The notes under the pieces were generated by a model. It was not told where the DNA came from. It searched no databases and was given only the letters and a program-made list of their open reading frames with translations. A DNA stretch of 64,000 nucleotides. Origin: Nemopilema nomurai (Eukaryota; Cnidaria; Scyphozoa; Rhizostomeae; Rhizostomatidae). The stretch's first letter is position 1. The number at the start of each line of letters is the position of its first letter. The translations under genes were made by a program, and so were the position numbers. Shown one piece after another: positions 12,187 through 24,000 of the stretch. The stretch spans positions 491,649 to 555,648 of the forward strand of contig ML133473.1 of assembly GCA_003864495.1 (NCBI GenBank). The letters are read 5' to 3'.

Positions 12187-15100
12187 TTCAGACATCAAAA
12201 TGAAGTTGGTTAATTCATGCAAAAACTCAATGCTCTTTGGAGCGATGTTAAAACTAGTTCCTTTGGTAATTCTGGTGAAGCGGGATCGCGCTTGATAAGT
12301 CTCTGCTCTGATCGCAAGTTTTGTGTTGTTATTTGTTATTATTCTGCCCTTAGAACGCCCTCTCTTAACAGCTAGACTAACCTCTCAGCAAAACATCCCG
12401 CAACATGACAATAGAGATAGGGAAGGAGCAAAGGCTGCTAGGTACATTTATTGCATTTAGTTGTACAAATGTAGTTATTGGCCATCATTAAAACTGTCTG
12501 GTTTCGATCTGCTGTATGTGTCTGATGTGTCTCAATCCTAAATCCAGCATGAAGTAAAAGATTAGCCTTCTTACTGGGAGGGAGCAACACGTTGAAATCG
12601 TCACCAAATCACACTTTAACCTCTATTTAAATCCTCTCTTTTAAATCATTGAAGCGACAAAAAGTGCAACGACAACCAACGTGGTATAGTGTATTTCCAA
12701 TCTTCACTAATTACGATAGACACAGCTGTCAAGACCGGTCAAAATATCCTCTAAAGGAACCATGTAAGCAGTCACAAGATTGGAAGAAGCTATTAAAAGT
12801 GTAACGTTTTTAATCCAGCTGCTGTGATTGAGGTTTGCGGAAGATACGAATGTTGTTAAACGATTCATATCGGGGTGCAAAGGAAGAAAATGGCAATGGT
12901 TTCTCGTGTTTCAATAAAAAGGAGGCAAGCCTCGTTTCAATCAAAAATACATTTGTATATATACGTATATATAGAAGTCTTTGATTTTGCACAGATTTTA
13001 GGGTTATGCTCTCACAACTTCATTCGTAATGTAAATGCGGAATGCCATTAGAGGAAACGACCCCAGATTTGCAGACGTATATACTATGGACCAGTTGCTA
13101 TTACAACATAGCCAAAGGTCATAAAATACAACATTGTTGGACATTTCGATCGGGCCTTATCAGCAAAACATGATCTTTATATTAAGTTACGAAAAACAGT
13201 AGAAATACTAAGGTCTAGTGCCTATAAGTTATGCGATAAAAGCATGTCCTTTAAGTCAGATTTGGACACAATGCCAAAGGCCTTGCTTCAGCGATAAGGC
13301 TTGGCCAAAGTGTTTAAGCAGCCAGGCACAGTGGCTGGTGGAAGGATCTACATTACAAGTTGGATGGAAATCCCTTTCTGTCTCAAACTTTAACATAGTC
13401 TGAATAGGCTGCAATCAAATCCAAGACAGGTGATAACAAATTACCGGGTAACTTTAAGAGAAGTTTGTTAAGTATCTACTACCCAACGAAATGGGACACC
13501 CCGGGACATCCTTAATGAAGCAAAGCTAAATATCTCCAGAATAGACCTATAGTCCTCAGTTTCCAATCCGTTGCAAAAAGATGGCGGGACATCGCATTAT
13601 ATTACGTTACATCTCAATGAATGAGTTACATAATCGTCACGTTCAAAAGGATATTTAAAGGATTAGCAACTTAATACTTGGGTTACTGGAGTGGCCCACA
13701 AAGCGCTCGACCACTGATCGGATCACGAAGGAGAATTACAGGAACATTTGCACGTTTCCCTCCAAAGAGCAACAATAAACTTGGAAAAGGAGCGAGATAG
13801 CGTTAAATAAAGCCTAATTAGAAACAGCTGCATACAGGAAGTAGCCCTGGAAAAACGATGAAGATTTCCTTTGGGCAACATGACAAGTAAAATGGTGAAT
13901 TGAAAAGGAACTCCTATTTCTCTCTTTTTAAGAGCCCGTATTCAACTATATATCACGTTTATGATAGTACATTAGGTCATGATCATATATACCACAACTG
14001 CAGTTGGTGTTTTAATGGGATACACTATATAAAACTGCGAAGAAAAACAAATTTTAAGTACGGATAACTAATTTAAAAATTCTCTTGAGTAAAAAACCAC
14101 TACTAAAAATTTTGGAATGACTAAAGGCTTTCACTGAAGTATTAAAAAGATTTCCTTACAAAAACATGTTCGTTCAGTTTGCTGTGTGCCTAGGCAAGAA
14201 GGAAAGAGAGCAAGTAGATAACATAAACATTTGTATTGGACAGCGCAACTATACTTTTAACAAGCCAAAAACACTTTTTTGCCCGATAGCGCTCGGAGTA
14301 TGAGTGGCATGGAGCAAGATTCCACTAAACAGTCAGTTGCTAAAGGAAAATAACGTGGGAAGATGTGAAAAGAAACGCATTTCTGGCTGTGATATGAACA
14401 ATCAGAGCCTACTAGCAATTTTCTTTGCAACAGTCCAAGCGAAAAGTCGTCTCCTACTATCTACATAGAATGGGCTTTTGCATAGATACGAAGACAGAGT
14501 CCAAAAACTCTAAGATGTAAAGACGATCTTTTTGCAAAGTGATACGAAGACTGTTTTCAATGTACGTTTTGGCGCTTTCTAGATCCTCTAAAAGATAGCC
14601 GTCGCACACAATTTAGGCATTGTTAGGTACAGCTTTGAGCCTAATAAGAGCTACTTCCTGATGCTTGGTAACAAACTTTATGTTTTATGAAAGCAAACAA
14701 ACAAATAAATAAAAAAAGTTAATTAATACAAAAATGAACAATTAAAGAGATTCAAAAATATACAAGGTATTTGTCAATGAGCAAATGAACAATTAATGAG
14801 CAAATGCATGGTTTTTTATGACTGGATATTGTAGCAACTGGATATTAAAGCAGCATAAGGAGACAATATAATGAAACAAATAACTGCTTAGTTGCAACAA
14901 AAAATATTGGAAACATGTAAAGAATAAAAAACATACTAGAAGAACAGGAGCCAAAAGAACGACGGAGAAGGAAGCTCGTGTATTTCGTTAGGACTTCAAC
15001 ATAAAGACAAATCGCGCCATAATCGCTAGACGTTCAGCTGTAATTGTAGACCAGGAGGAAACGAAAGACAGAGTGATGATGTCATTCCTCGTATGCAAGA

Positions 15101-17729
15101 GCGGTCGTGGTGTCAAAAAGATGACTGACACCAAAATTTGAGGTTGAAAGAAAACAATCCAACTGTGGTTAGGAAAAGAAAAGGCCAAGCGAGCCTATGA
15201 TTAAGCGCGCTAATGGGTGCTCAGAATTAATATTGAATGAACGAACTGTTTAAAGACGAAAATACTGGCGGGTGGGCCTGTAAAGCAATTTTCAAAACCT
15301 CTTATATTGAGCAACTGGGGAAAAGAAGTTCATAGAAGACCCTTTGGCGTTGAGCATTAACTGGGATTGTCACGAGAAAATCGTGTTCCGTGTGCGACAA
15401 CGTTTTTGGCATTGAGGGTCACCTTGAAAATATTCTAAAAAACATAAACGAAAATGCTCCCAAATAAACAATTTGAATTTTCGCGAACCACGATCTGCTT
15501 TTTCATTGTCCGTCAAACCATCGTGATACTCCAAACAAAAAAATCCGTTCTTATATCGAGAAAATGTTTTCGTAGAATTTGCCATATTCGTGGAACTGTT
15601 CAGAGGTATTAACATGAATGTGAATTCACGAAACGTCAACAAGTACCTTGTTGAATATATTCATCAGAAGCATTACATAGGCGGTTGAAGATAAATAAAT
15701 AGGTTGTGACATGATCTTGCTGGAAATGTCAATCATAAATCACTAGATAGGTGCTTCAATCAAACCAAAGGCGATAGTCTATACGAAGTAAGGCCGTGTC
15801 AAAGTGACGTCCGCAGTGAACAGAACGAACTTCAGACAACGTTTAGGGTCTGTTCTTAAGTTAAACGTTGCTCCTCTCGTGCGCCGGGCCTAATTGCTAA
15901 ATAAGTTTAGGTTATAAGGTACGACAAAATTGCGTTTGGAGCGCCCAATTGCAGTTGAAGCGACATTTCTAGTCACATTTTGCGAACCTAGAGAGACTCA
16001 AAGCTACAAGTCCAACCCCTCATCGATCGACCCTAATGCATAAATTATGAACCAATTAACTCTGATCTTTTTTCTCGACTCAGACAAGGCGGAGCTTGCA
16101 TAGTAAGCTTTTAGCTTAGCTTTTCCTGTCAATGTGTTTTTGCTCACACTGTTCGTTTCAAAGAAAGAAGGTGGGTCCATGCGCATCATGCTCAAATGAA
16201 ACTGAATTTGAATGATTGCGGGGTGTCGACTTTACTGTTCAACGTCTGAGAAAAGGAACACGTTTTGGTTGGGCTGCTGACCTATCTGTTTGCTAATGTG
16301 GTGAATGCAGTTCGAAAAAATAGCCCCATTTGGAAACACCAAACATCACCTTGTCGGCCATACAAAAAGGCCAGGCAATGGTTTAGATTTCCCGGGAGAA
16401 TTTGCACGACTTATTTGGTAACCTTCATTTAGCAAATAAAATCTTAAAAGCTTAATGCAGTAAGGCGCTCTATTTATCCTTCCAGTTGGAAATAATATTC
16501 AACGCAACACATTAAAGAGTAAGCAGAGTATCAAACAGTTGCAGTTTTGAAAAAGTAGCATCAAAGCATTAACCAAACAAGCTTTTTTCTTAAACTACGA
16601 TAATGCAACATATATGTAGCTCCTATTTAAGCATTTCCCGGCATCATTGGCCATATTTAAGCATGAAAGTTTTTAGTGTTTAAAGTTTTTGAAGTTTCTC
16701 CGGCAGGCTTCATAAGTTCCAACGCTCGCCAGGATCACTGGAACAACAACACAGGGGGGCGAAAATTTTCCTTTATAAGAGCGTATAAGAATAAGGCCTC
16801 GTTTACACTGATCACTTTTTGATCGGTATCGAAATTGATATGGATTGGCCTTTCGTGAACACCACTCCTAGCTATCCATAGAAAAACTGTTGGCCGTACC
16901 ACTGTTGATCCTGCTAGCAAAAGAATCCAAAGTGGTCCGGACTCGTGAAAGCCCAGTGTAAACGGGACAATCCGTATCACTTTTGACACGGATTCACAGC
17001 GGGATTCAACTTGGCAAATGAGCTAGGCCTTGCCGGCTTTATCAAATGAAATTGCTCCATCGTCTCCCCATATTTGGCCTTGACAGTCTCTCATTCTAGG
17101 CCCTGCACCATCTTTGCTGCCTTATAATCAATAATTATTTGGTGCAACAAAGAAATTTCATCAGTCCAGAATTCCATAGGTCTCTTTTGGTGTTCTTTTA
17201 CAGTTCTTTGTCACTTTCATTTTCAATTATTAGCGGTATTAGTTTTTACTCGGCCGTCCAGGAATTTTGGCGCGCACTGATATTTCACGGAGGCATGAAC
17301 TTTATTACTAGCCTCGTTCACAATAGAAACGCCTCAATTTCGTTATGGATCCGTACTGATGTAAACGGAAAGCCTATCAGTAGCAAAACTGATCCGGTAC
17401 AGTGTAAACGCGACCTATCTGCATCACTCTTGATCCGTATCAAAATTGATTCGCAGTAAACTGGGTCTAAGGTTCGGCTAATTAGAACGTTTAACTTAGG
17501 TACAATTGTTATTATGAACACGTGAGTGATAGTACCCAAACGACACACAAGCTGAAGCCACAGCTCAATGAAACACCTACCTACCGACGTCAGCAGCATC
17601 TGTCACTTGCCAATTAGAAAAGAAGCTTTTGACTTGACTGACTTTACTCTCCACTCAAGCTCTTTACCACTTTTACCGAGCAAAATTCAAAATCAAGTTC
17701 TTAAAACTGCGAGGGTAGCGGCTACATAC
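12187..17729. other. Gene-free region between the hydrolase and TSC2 exon 36
   Basis: Apart from the MITE cluster at 16.8-17.5 kb, only AT-rich DNA is seen. An AATAAA at 12913-12918 could serve the hydrolase transcript. I looked on the minus strand for the tuberin C-terminal blocks (ATLMP, GNDFV, IKGQFNF, KWIARLR) and found none. Confidence 0.5.
16795..17465. mobile_element. Probable MITE cluster with GTTTACACTG motifs
   Basis: GTTTACACTG (around 16803) is mirrored by CAGTGTAAAC near 16954 and again near 17401. Related GATC(A/C)...GTATC(A/G)AAATTGAT strings occur at both the left end (about 16815-16850) and the right end (about 17430-17455), and CCGTATCACTTTTGA near 16970. The pattern of repeated, inverted copies of one sequence suggests one 160-190 bp element plus a second, nested or adjacent one. 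Exact ends and target duplication were not fixed. Confidence 0.4.
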
Positions 17730-18003
17730 CTTGCGTAATATCGTCTCTCCAGGAATAGGCAAACTTCCCATCAGCACCGTTTCGGTCCAGACCTCCTGTG
17801 TAGACTTCCGTGTAAGAGCAATCCATCAAGCTAGTCAGTTTCCCCAGGCCCCGCAGGAACTGCGCGTATCTGTGCGAGCCGAACTGATTGGCCAGAATGG
17901 CGGTTTCATCCGACTCTTGGTCCGGACCGACATACAGGACACCGATCTTGTGGTGGTCGTACGGCGGAATTCGATCAAGCATCTTAACAGCTCTGCCAAC
18001 GAC
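17730..18003 (-). CDS. TSC2: TSC2 exon 36, N-terminal half of the Rap/Rheb-GAP domain
   Basis: Codes about 91 residues of the Rap-GAP fold: [20 protein letters not shown], then [16 protein letters not shown], then [19 protein letters not shown] and DDITQ. All match tuberin in order. The acceptor is TTTGCAG at 18004-18005 and the donor is G|GTATGT. The next family block (VFHIATLMP ... GNDFV with the catalytic asparagine thumb) should follow in a further exon and was not found. If the intron were retained, translation would stop two codons later at TAG. Confidence 0.95.
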
Positions 18004-21000
18004 CTGCAAACGAGGTTTTCTAGCATAAGACTGAGCAAACCTGGCTTTTGAGAAAAGTAGGTAACGCTTCTTTTGAACTGAAGGAAATAATACCAGGCAA
18101 ATGACCTTGCAATCTTAATCAGAAAGTAGATGACACATAGGCAGACCCAGAATGCACTAGTGGTCTAGTCGCCGAACCAAATAGAGCTGGCAAAAGCGAA
18201 GATATGCAGACCAACTGCAGCAAAGCACCTACGAGGCGTTCGCTCAATCACACACCCGGTATAATCGCGTAGAAAACGGCCTACGGGTAATGCCTTCTAA
18301 TTCCGGCAATGATAGTAACGAATATTGAGATTATTTTATCAGAAACTCAGGATATAGCTGAATATTTGTTGAAGTCATAAGCATTTTGCAGTGTTCCTCT
18401 TTCTTGATGTGTTTCACTTGACGGAATTACTGTTCATATCCGTTTTACCATTGTTAATTAAAGTCAAATAAATTTGAACATATATATAAAAGAATTAGCA
18501 CAGAAACTAAAGAAGCTGTACCTCGCGAAAATCTCTAGATTAGGAGCAGTTGACTTAACAAAGGAGGCGTATTAATCAAACACTAGCTATGACAGAAATT
18601 ATTTGACATAACATTGACTGATCTTGGGCAGTTTTGATGACGATAAGAGTTCAAATCACCAAACAGTGATTAAGGTTTGAGCCTACGTCTGCCATGCACA
18701 TGACAATCATACATGGATTGCGAAAACATTGTGAAATGCTTGACTGTTAATCAAGCAACAGCTAGACTTACTGACAGGTGACTTTGCTTAGAAGTCCACT
18801 AAGATGTACATACATTAAGTAAGCCGCTAACACATTGAGAAGGACTGGAGGGGATTTAAGCATCGGCCATGTTGGAAAAATCATACCAAGTTTCATTGAC
18901 TGTCATTTTCAAATAATACTCGTTTATTAAAATGACTGTCAATACAGAACTCTGTGAATCAAACGGGATCCCATCATGATCAGAGTTAATCATTTTGGAA
19001 CTGGTGAAATTAACTCGACAATAGCTAAGCACCAAACCACCAAATCTCAGCCCTATGGTGTTCACTACCTTCAAGCGAACTGTGTTTATTGGCAGAGAAA
19101 ATGGAAGAGAATAAGCAAACCGCATTAGAGAAGTGAACAAATGGACTGGAGTTGAACCCACCTCTCCACCACCAAGCAGCAAGGGTCTGGCGGATCCCCC
19201 GGCATTGACGAACGGGGAATAAAAGAACTGCAAGAACAAAAAGTAGGGGTTGAGCGAGGCCCAGACATCTTTGTCCGGCAGCGTGAGCCTTTCCTTATTG
19301 TCAACCCCAGTGTCGAGTTGCTTAGAAACAGGGTAGGCGGATATTGTATTCACACGTGGCCTATACGTCGAGAAGCTGCTTATCCGATCCTTCAGGGCCT
19401 GGGCACCAGCCTTGAGAGGCTCCTTCAACTGCTTCTGCGGCTCCAATTTGGAGGGGCCTTTCTTCGCCAAATCACGTTGACTTTCCCGAGAAACATTCCG
19501 CTCTTGAGCATCAACAACAACATCGGTGTCCTTTCTCAAAGACCCTGAAATCCCAGCATTAAGTTTCGCTTCCTGGAGTGTGGCTTTAGAAGTTTCTCGG
19601 TTTTCTCTATCGTGAGTTGCAGGTGGTTTCCCGGTCCCTCTTTCCTTTGTTAATGATATCACCTGTAGCTTTGATGAGATGGCACTCTGGGACACATAGC
19701 TAGTGGTCGCTGGGCCAGATAATGTCTTGGACAGCGTGTGTTTGGTACCCGTTGAAGATTTCGACTGCTTTTCGCTCAGATTAGTGTGCCCGACTGCAGC
19801 AGCTAGAAGAACAGACAAAATCAGCTGATAATATTACAGCTGCAGGGTTGGTCTGAGCTCATTAAGAGGCCTGAGAATCTACTAACCTGTGCTGTATTAC
19901 ATTGGCGGAGCCTGCCTTCTAAGTTAATCCGTCGCGCAATACTAAATGCATGAAGAGTGAATAGGAGTGTTAAAAGAGAGTTGAAAGATAACCTTTTGGT
20001 TGGTAAATCGACTTATCCCAGTCTCCACGATAGCTTTCAGACGAAATGAGGTCCTGGAAAAAGAATGGATAGTTAAATTCACTGATCAAAAGCATCTAAA
20101 TGATGGCAATCTTACAATGCAATAAAGCCCAGAACGACCAGGATATGAATTCAAAGCTTCATCCCACCATCATCCTCGCGGTAAATCACCTTACGAAATG
20201 ATGAAAGAATATGAAATTAGGTGAAATAAAAAATTACAACAATCTTACAAACATACTTGTATCCTACATAATCCTTAGGCTGATTAATCGATTTGGCTTT
20301 TGCATTATAAGAATGGAAGCTTTTGAGCCTCAAATACGATGGTGAGAGCAGTTCACTCGAAACTTAATCTGAGGCAAGGTAAGGCCTAAGTTTAACGTCG
20401 CTCTTCTCAGGAGCCGAACTTAAAACAATTTGGACCGACTTAAAAGCGACCGAAAAACGAATGCACAAAGAACGAAGAACGATGGCAGAGCGACTGAAAA
20501 GCGACTGTAGAGGAGTGACTGAAGGTAGGGGACAAAAGAAGAGTGATTGAAGATAGGGGACAAAAGAAGAGCGACTGAAGAAGATCGATCGAAGAAGAGG
20601 AACTGTAGAAGATCGACTGAAGAAGATCAACTGAAGAAGAGTGACTAAAGAAGGGCGACTAAAGAAGAGCGACTGAAGAGTGACTGTAGAAGAGTGACTG
20701 AAGATAGGGGGCAAAAGAAGAGCGACTGAAGGGGATCGATTGAAGAGGAACTGTAGAAGATCGACTGAAGAAGATCAACTGAAAAAGACTGACTAAAGAA
20801 GAGCGACTAAAGAAGTGCGACTGAAGAGGTTTGATTGTAGAAGGTGTGCAGGCGAAAAGATTGATTAATGAAATGTATTCATGACTGATGCATTGAAATC
20901 GGCGTAAGAGAGTAGCAGTATTTGTCAGGACAACGCTCCAGAGTCGCATAATGCGGCATGCCTTGTCACTTCAAATGCATTCTGCTGCATTTAATTCAAT

Positions 21001-24000
21001 CCGCTAAAGTTTACTTCATACGACGTCAGACAGCGAAGTTTAACTTCACAGGCCACACAAAGTGAGAATTCAAACATAATCTCAATTTGCATAGATGTAG
21101 CTTCCTGTGCTTCCATTGCTTTTGACCTCAGAATACAGAAAACTGCTGGAAGATGGCAAAACGATTCCCACGTCACAGTGCAAGAATGCCGTTAGCCTTA
21201 TTGATAACAATTTATGGTCTTATACTAGGAGTTTGCGAGGCAAAGCTTGAGGGCGTGCTGGGTACTACGAGTTATTATCCAGAAAAGGGCGAAAGAATAT
21301 GCTAAAGTGGTCCAATATGCAAAAATACGGCAGCTGCTCCCGAGGCTTCAGAATTTTAGAGAAAGCGCTCTTTCCAGGTCACTGAGATGCTTCTGTGGCC
21401 GCCTATGAGGCGAAGGTCGCGCTCAAGGCTCTACAATGAACTGGTCGAAGCAATGAAAGTAGGTATAAGGGACTTGCTTAATACTCATGCTTTCTAAAGG
21501 AAGAATATGAAGGCTAAAATTATCTGCAACATCCTGAAACTTTAGAAGCTCGAGCTGGAAATATGATCAAAATATCGTAATATGTGATCCAAATATGTGA
21601 TCAACAAGCGAGAGCATCAAAACTTTTCTCCAGTACTTTTCAGCTCTTCAAAACATGAGCCAATTTCCATTCTATGGATACTTCCCATGTCTGAGGACGA
21701 AAGAACGTCTTAACAACAGCTACGGGGCAAATAACAAGCACATTCCTACCTTCAACGAATCCGATGTTTTGCCCTTCAGATCTGAAAGAGAACTGGTGCT
21801 TCCATACCGCTTAAACGGCGAATGAGGCGATAGTCCGAGCGAAGGCTGCAAGGAAAAGCAACAGTAAAAAGGATTATTTACACGCCTGAACTAACTACTC
21901 GGGTAACTAACTAATCGGGTAACTAACTACTCGGGTAGCTAACTACTCGGGTAGCTAACTACTCGGGCTGGGACAGGGAGGATATTGCGCCCATATCTTC
22001 AATCACTAGTAGCTACATTATTATTTAGAAAAGGAAAATTGCACAGAGCACACGAGCATAACAATGCTAGATTCAAGAATCTCGCAGAATCAGGGGGCAG
22101 TGACCACAACGATAACGTACACCATCTTTCCACACCATAACGAGGTGAGCTCCTGAACACCAAGCTATTTTTTTTCGAAAAACATCAAATTCGACTGAGG
22201 CAATCAATTCTTAAAATATGTCTAAAACCCACGCAAAAAACGTTTCGTTTCTGTTATAAATATTTTATTGAACCTTCAATTCGTCGAAAAACAAGAAACT
22301 TTTACACGATAGCTTGCACTAGCAAAAGATGGTTTTGATTTTTGGACATGGAAAAAGCGTCCAAAAGAAAAACACGCTGCAGGTGCAAAAGACTGATCAA
22401 GGCATTTCGACTTACAACGTAGGAGGAAATGCTTATAACGTGGGAGCCGGTGAACATCTGTAGGGAACTCGGAAATAAGAGCAAACTAAAAGCCAGCTCA
22501 TTGCTGCTATCAGCATAAGGACATGCTTTGATACAAACGAGTCAAAAATGAGAACAAATTCAGTATTCCGAATGTAAGAAAAATGCAAAGCGTCATTTAG
22601 ATCTAATTACTACAACAAGACGAAATGATGATCATCGTTTATGCTGAAAATGGCAACACATAGAGAAGCAGCGAATGACCCTTTCTATCGTCCTAGCTTC
22701 AACAGCATGGAGCACTTTTCAATCACGATGCATCAGCCTTTCACAGCAGGCTTCCTTCTTAATAATGTGTTCAACGGTGCACATAGCTGCGGCACTGGGG
22801 GGTGCTAGTCCACCCCCTCCTTCAAATCAATCGAAGATTTGAACGAAGGACAGAGGGTATCCTTATGAAGCCGTAAACAAGAGTTGCCCAGCAATGCAAT
22901 CCCCTACTTGCTTCTCGTAGCAAATTGATGTGATTAGTAAAAAAAGAAACATTTCGGGAAGGCAAGCACAAAAAATTACCAGTAGCTCGACCCAAGAGAA
23001 TGTTCGAGAAGTTGCAATGTAAAATTGGTACCTTTTCGAAATGATATTTAGATGCAAAGGAAGCGTCAGCAATGCCATCTGCAAAAAGATAATTGTCGTT
23101 TTGTTACAGGTTTTAACAGCAAACGATAGTTTGCAATGCCGTAAAGTATGACCTGACTTAATCAAAATCGACGGAATTAAGTATCACCTGCTTGCAATTA
23201 TGAACCGTGAAAAAACTGAAACAACTGAAAAACTGAAACAACTGAAACAGCTGAAACAATCCACTTCTAAACGTAGGAGACACTTGGGAGGAAAATCGTT
23301 CATTTTCAGATGAATACCAGAAGTGTTGGCATTTTTCTTAATGCCAAAGAAGATCACCTATCGGCACCAATCATAGCAACAAAGGAACAGCTCGAGAATA
23401 CGTGAAGTCCTTGACTTCATTAGAAATAAAAATTTTCATTTCTACAAATGCTTATTTACAATAAAAAGAGAAGCTAACAAGAATATTTGTCGTTTAAATT
23501 TGACAATTTGGTATTCACACGATTCAGCACTTTCGGATTGCATGGACAATGGTTAAGTGAATGCTGAGTATGTCAAGCCACTTGCAACGATTAATGAGAA
23601 ATATGAATCATAAAATCTGCGTTTTGCATCGTTTATCTCCTAAATAATAGAAATGTGGGGTCGTAGTGGTTTGAAGGGAGTCACGTGGGCTGGAAACAGA
23701 CGTGTCTCTTATCGGTATTGGATCATCCACCTATCGCCTAATCGCGTGCGAATCCACGCACACGGACCCAGAAGCAGGCACGTAAACACACACACGCACG
23801 AGGCTCAAATGCACGATAAGGGTTGGAAACACCGGAATCTCGCTATAGAACGAAGAGCAATTAATCGCAACTAGTCCACGCAAAAAATTCGATGCAATCA
23901 AAGAAACGGTATCGTTGGGTCTCGAAATATATGATGAACCATTTACGCACCTTTCTCTTTACTGACATCTGGACTTGGTGAGCTAAACTGAAAAATACAA

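Noticed and set aside
14988..15188. Minus-strand frame with RNDIITLSFV, compared with tuberin GNDFVSIVYND
   Set aside because: Only a few residues agree and the flanks do not; not accepted as the catalytic exon.
15370..15642. 90-codon minus-strand frame considered as the next TSC2 exon
   Set aside because: A short FKVTLNAKNV string is only superficially like the expected ATLMPTKDV, and the following residues do not match; more likely chance or a repeat.
20364..20949. Two minus-strand frames of about 100 codons, rich in FFSRSS
   Set aside because: Produced by the purine-rich minisatellite; no start context or domain.
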